The notes below the pieces were generated by a model that ran no database searches, had not been told where the DNA came from, and worked only from the letters and a program-made list of their open reading frames with translations. DNA of 64,000 nucleotides from Oscillospiraceae bacterium (GTDB taxonomy: Bacteria; Bacillota; Clostridia; Oscillospirales; Acutalibacteraceae). The position numbers were made by a program, and so were the translations under genes. Within the stretch, counting starts at the first letter, position 1. Every line of letters begins with the position of its first letter. This document shows, piece by piece, positions 60,429 to 64,000 of this stretch. The stretch lies in assembly GCA_910574935.1 (NCBI GenBank), contig CAJTCU010000001.1, forward strand, positions 607,695-671,694, given 5' to 3'.

Positions 60429-62270
60429 ATGGAAATCAATTTAGAAACTAAAACTCAAAAGGAGCAGCATTTTAGCTTGAAGATCTGGGCCAAAATAATC
60501 CCCTTTTTCCGGCCCTACTGGAAGGGCGTGGTTCTGCTGTTCCTGGCCATGCTTACCAGCGCCGGGGTGGGGGTGGGCTATACCCTAATGGCCGGCTGGG
60601 CCGTGGACTGGTTTGTGGCCCCCGGCACCCACCGGGGGATTACTGGCTACGCCCTGCTCTATATGGGCCTGGTACTCATGCGGGCCTTTACCGAGCTGCA
60701 AATGGGCTGGGTGGCCCTGAAAATGGAGGTCATGATCACCCGGGACCTGCGGAAAAAGCTCTTTAGCCACCTGCAAGCCCTAAGCTTCTCTTACTATAAT
60801 CAGAACCCCGTGGGCGCCATCATGTCCCGGATTGTAAGCGACTGCTACCGCATTGGCTCCTTCACCTGGAACATTGTGGACGGCTTCTACTGCGTGCTGT
60901 ATATTTTGGGCTGCATGGGGGTAATGCTGGCCATCAACTGGAGGCTGGGCCTGCTGGTACTGGCGGTGGTGCCCGCCATTACCCTGGTGACCCTCTACTT
61001 TGAGACGCGCATCCTAAAGGCGAACCGCGAGGCCAGGAAAGTAAACGCCGAGATCACCCGCCACTACAACGAGGGCATCTCGGGGGCAAAGACCTCTAAG
61101 ACCCTGGTGATTGAGGACAAGAACACCGCCGCCTTTAATCAGGTAAGCGGCAGTATGCGCAGGGCCAGCGTAAAGGCCGTGGTGCTGGACGCCATCTACA
61201 TGCCTATCATCAGCTTTCTAACGGCCCTGGCCGTTTCCCTGGTAATCACAGGCGGGGGCGGCATGGCCATTGCCAGCGCCATTACCATTGGCGAACTGTC
61301 CATCTTCGTCAACTTCGCCCTGCGTATCTCGGACCCTGTGCAGACACTGGCCTATGTGGTCACCCAGCTGGTGGCCAAGCAGGCCAGTGTGGAACGGATC
61401 ACCGAGCTGCTGGAGCTGAAGCCCCAGATTACAGACACCCAGGAGGTGGTGGAAAGGTACGGCACCTCTTTGGAGCCCAAGCGGGAGAACTGGGAGCCCC
61501 TAGAAGGCCGGGTCACCTTTGAGGACGTGACGTTCCGCTACCCGGACGGCACTGAGAATGTGCTGGAGCACTTTAGCCTGGATGTGCCCGCAGGCTCTAC
61601 CGTGGCCATTGTGGGCGAGACTGGCGCGGGAAAATCCACCCTGGTAAACCTGGCCTGCCGGTTCTTTGAGCCCACCGGGGGCCGGGTGCTCATCGACGGC
61701 CGGGACTACCGGGAACGCAGTATGCTGTGGCTGCACAGCGGCATCGGCTATGTGCTGCAAACGCCCCACCTGTTCTCCGGCTCGGTCAAGGAGAACATTC
61801 GCTACGGCCGGCTGGACGCCACCGACGAGGAAATTATTGCCGCAGCCAAGCTGGTAAACGCCCATAACTTTATCACCCACATGGAAAAGGGCTATGACAG
61901 CGACGTAGGCGAGGGCGGCGGGCAGCTCTCTACCGGAGAGAAACAGCTGGTCTCCTTTGCCCGGGCGGTGCTGGCGGACCCCCGTATCTTTGTGCTGGAC
62001 GAGGCCACCGCCTCTATCGACACCAAGACCGAGGCCCTGATCCAGGAAGCCATTTCCACCCTGCTGACAGGGCGCACGTCGTTCCTCATTGCCCACCGGC
62101 TCTCTACCATCCGCAAAGCGGATATGATTCTGGTGGTGCGGGACGGGAAGATCATTGAGCGGGGCACCCATGCGGAGCTAATGGAACAGAACGGCTACTA
62201 TGCGGGGCTGTATAAAAAGCAGTTTGAACAGGAAACCACCGAGGCGGCGCTGAACCTGGAGATAGAATGA
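60429..62270 (+). CDS. ABC exporter half-transporter with canonical ATPase site
   Basis: 613 residues from ATG 60429 (GAGGAG; an ATG six bases earlier touches the ribosome site). Six-helix membrane domain and NBD with Walker A GETGAGKST, Walker B RIFVLDEATASID with the catalytic Glu, but a non-standard signature LSTGEKQ. The active site of a heterodimer would combine this Walker A/B with the LSGGQ-like signature of the first subunit. Likely exports drugs or lipids. Confidence 0.93.
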   Translation: MEINLETKTQKEQHFSLKIWAKIIPFFRPYWKGVVLLFLAMLTSAGVGVGYTLMAGWAVDWFVAPGTHRGITGYALLYMGLVLMRAFTELQMGWVALKMEVMITRDLRKKLFSHLQALSFSYYNQNPVGAIMSRIVSDCYRIGSFTWNIVDGFYCVLYILGCMGVMLAINWRLGLLVLAVVPAITLVTLYFETRILKANREARKVNAEITRHYNEGISGAKTSKTLVIEDKNTAAFNQVSGSMRRASVKAVVLDAIYMPIISFLTALAVSLVITGGGGMAIASAITIGELSIFVNFALRISDPVQTLAYVVTQLVAKQASVERITELLELKPQITDTQEVVERYGTSLEPKRENWEPLEGRVTFEDVTFRYPDGTENVLEHFSLDVPAGSTVAIVGETGAGKSTLVNLACRFFEPTGGRVLIDGRDYRERSMLWLHSGIGYVLQTPHLFSGSVKENIRYGRLDATDEEIIAAAKLVNAHNFITHMEKGYDSDVGEGGGQLSTGEKQLVSFARAVLADPRIFVLDEATASIDTKTEALIQEAISTLLTGRTSFLIAHRLSTIRKADMILVVRDGKIIERGTHAELMEQNGYYAGLYKKQFEQETTEAALNLEIE

Positions 62271-62301
62271 TTTTTTTATTTCTTTTATTTTTGAGGGTTT
62301 A

Positions 62302-62330
62302 TTGACATTTATTTCCGGTTGTAATATAAT
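62302..62330 (+). promoter_or_regulatory. Promoter of the secreted protein gene
   Basis: TTGACA, 17 bases, TATAAT, 60 bases before the ATG. Confidence 0.85.
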
Positions 62331-62390
62331 TCAATTGTGAACCGGCGGCGCAAGCATATTTAGGCCACCTATGATTAGGAGGAATGTTCA

Positions 62391-63200
62391 ATGAAAAAAG
62401 TGCTCACATTTTTTGTTATCGCTCTTGCTATGGCCCTGGTTCCTGTTGTGGCGTTTGCCCAGGAACATGAAATGTCCGACGCCGAGCGGGATGTACGTGC
62501 CTGGTTGGAGAGCCAGGGCTATACGGAAGTGCCCACTGCGTCTGTTCCCCAGCTACTGAGCGACGCGGACATTGATCCAGAGACCTATGCGCTGGCATAT
62601 TCGGATATAGATAGCGCCAGCCCAGAACAGCGGGAAAAAATCTTGGCGGCCCGCCGCGAGGTAGCCTATAGCGTGGACGAATGGGTTGTGGACACTGCGG
62701 GAGGCTTTGATGCCAGCTTTAACAGCAATACGATGGAATGGCATGTGCCCCCAAAGTTTAGCGAACTTTTCCCCGGCTGGGACCCCATTCAGGACCCGGC
62801 GGACGCCCCGGTAGAGGTGACCCAGGTAGTTGAGAGCATCATCGCTCCTTGTTCGGTGAATACTTCCTACCCGCCCGTTGTCTATACGGTATAGTCCCCC
62901 AAACAGGTTGATGGAGTAGTGTCCACTCCCTTCCATACGCTGGACAACACTATGGGACAGGGAGTGCGTTATGCCGAGCGTATAGAGAGCCTTACCAATT
63001 GTACAGCAATCAATCTAGGCATCTCTAACATGGATGTGACCCCAAATGTGAATATTTATTGGATGAAAAATGCCGGTGTGGGGGATGGACTATCGAGGTC
63101 AAAGCCTGTCAATCAGCCAAAAAAGATAGGTTTTCGCACCAGCGTTTATAATGTTTCCAATGCAAATGCGATGATCAGTTTACAAATTAGCCGAGATTAA
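62391..63200 (+). pseudogene. Secreted protein gene split by an in-frame TAG
   Basis: ATG 62391 (AGGAGG upstream) starts a signal peptide (VIALAMALVPVVAFA, cut before QEHEMS). The first part has 167 codons (MSDAERDVRAWLESQGYTEV, EWHVPPKFSELFPGWDPIQD) and stops at TAG 62892-62894. The same frame then continues for 101 more codons (VDGVVSTPFHTLDNTMGQGV, YWMKNAGVGDGLSRSKPVNQ, VYNVSNANAMISLQIS) to TAA 63200, with no ribosome site in between. The two parts look like one exported protein of 269 residues; a TAG mutation is the simplest reading. Family unknown. Confidence 0.7.
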
Positions 63201-63221
63201 TTAGAAAATCTTGCGCCGCCG

Positions 63222-63266
63222 CAAACAAGGAGCAGAACTGCTAAACACAGTTCTGCTCTTTGTTTG
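63222..63266 (+). terminator. Terminator of the secreted protein gene
   Basis: CAAACAAGGAGCAGAACTG, loop CTAAACA, CAGTTCTGCTCTTTGTTTG. Confidence 0.85.
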
Positions 63267-63736
63267 ATCGGCGCTAACATGTTAAGACGATTCAAACATG
63301 AAGCCGCGTTTTTGGCCGTGGTCCCATGGACCGGGATAGCACCAAAAAGTAAGAAGCCCTCTTACCAGAATGATGAAAAAATTTAGGGTACTGCTGGGTA
63401 TGGGTCAACATAAAAACGCGGAGAGATTTAGGCAAACGCAGCCCTTTTGTGTAGGCGATTCCCCATGTTTCATAATGGCAACCCGGAACGCGCTCATGTG
63501 CGAACACAGCAAAGCAGCGATATAGACAAGAATGGAGATAACCGCAAACAATGCCGCAGCCTGTGAGATTCCCCGCTTTTGAGAACACCGGGGGGAACTT
63601 CCAATATGTCGTGAATGATACGCCATATATACCAAAAAGGCACAAAAGAAAGCCGCGCCGCTTCGGCAATAATGCGTAAAAGTATGGTTTTTTATGTCAT
63701 CCCAATTCTTTCTGTTTTGCTGGGCGGGGATCAAAC
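63267..63736. other. Gap, no clear gene
   Basis: Short hydrophobic frames on the minus strand (for example QAAALFAVISILVYIAALLC in 63405-63734) have no ribosome site or known relatives and overlap each other. The first 50 bases (ATTCAAACATGAAGCCGCGT) may be an eroded MITE end. Confidence 0.35.
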
Positions 63737-63928
63737 TTACCGGATCATTTTGCGGTCCGGCTCCACCCTGCGGCAGGCTTCCTCCACCGGATCCAGAATG
63801 TGGTCAAAGCGGGCCTCCCCCGCCTGCACGGCCATTTTCTGGGCAATGAATCTCACCGCGGCATCCCCTGCGCCGCCAATCAGGCCATATATGGTTTTCC
63901 GATTCTGGCAGGCGAAAACTGTGCGCAA
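63737..63928 (-). pseudogene. 3' fragment of an unidentified gene
   Basis: Coding-like frame YGLIGGAGDAAVRFIAQKMA, VQAGEARFDHILDPVEEACR ending RKMIR at 63737. Its upstream side enters the repeat at 63910, so the 5' part has probably been replaced by a repeat insertion. Not recognised. Confidence 0.35.
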
Positions 63929-64000
63929 ATCGCACGGTCGTACTATCGCGGAAAAAGCGCAAGCAAATCCAGTGCAAAGGCTTTGTGCGGGGTTGCCTGA
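63910..64000. repeat. Partial MITE-like repeat at the window edge
   Basis: Resembles the right half of the 6564-6737 element and ends in GTGCGGGGTTGCCTGA, its terminal repeat. The other end is not seen within the window. Confidence 0.5.

Overview
The window looks like part of the chromosome of a spore-forming, anaerobic, gut-type Clostridia, probably Oscillospirales/Ruminococcaceae. The signs are spoIIQ, spoIIID, RNase J, GdpP, a UPF0210 protein with its ACT partner, Clostridia-type mobilization remnants, and a GC-rich core broken up by AT-rich islands. I cannot name the species.

Core housekeeping genes lie in blocks: gdpP (cut by the left edge) and RNase J (1-3.9 kb); a cysteine desulfurase and IscU/NifU scaffold pair (4.7-6.5 kb); spoIIID, spoIIQ and gpsA (7-18.6 kb); a lipoprotein, a membrane-Nudix fusion, a carboxylesterase and tRNA-Pro (18.7-22.9 kb); groES-groEL with a CIRCE operator (34.6-36.9 kb); a Na/phosphate cotransporter with a PhoP/PhoR-like pair (37.4-41.4 kb); UPF0210, GNAT and ACT genes and lexA (47.8-51 kb); and a surface protein followed by a heterodimeric ABC exporter (56.5-62.3 kb).

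The main discovery is that spoIIID, a mother-cell sporulation regulator, is cut in two by a 9,024-bp element (7166-16195). The 5' half ends in codons for KSTVH at a TACATA core, and the 3' half resumes at a second TACATA immediately after a large serine recombinase gene. Joining the halves at the core gives an uninterrupted 83-residue SpoIIID with the family sequence across the joint. This is the architecture of the sigK skin element, but in spoIIID. Inside the element are a XRE-recombinase operon with three small genes that repeat an uncharacterised domain also found at the recombinase C-terminus, decayed conjugative-element genes (MobC, a relaxase fragment, a RepA-like fragment), an MntA/HepT toxin-antitoxin pair and the excision recombinase.

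A second, AT-rich island of about 11.2 kb (23382-34602) carries a tyrosine integrase and excisionase next to its left end. It is bounded by a 14-bp direct repeat that is the last coding bases of groEL, so it appears to be integrated in the 3' end of groEL. It holds a Rep-like protein with iteron-like repeats, a RiPP-like cassette (a 32-residue peptide, a hairpin, and a decayed radical SAM gene), a resolvase gene interrupted by an IS5-family element, a ribbon-helix-helix protein, a lipoprotein and a broken HTH/SLH gene.

A third accessory zone (41.5-47.6 kb) is made of conjugative-element scraps, an ABC transporter with a truncated permease, and a flavodoxin/monooxygenase pair. At 51-56.4 kb there is a phage-derived terminase-holin-amidase module without capsid genes, next to lexA and an S24-type repressor. 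At least two families of short inverted-repeat (MITE-like) elements are scattered through the window.
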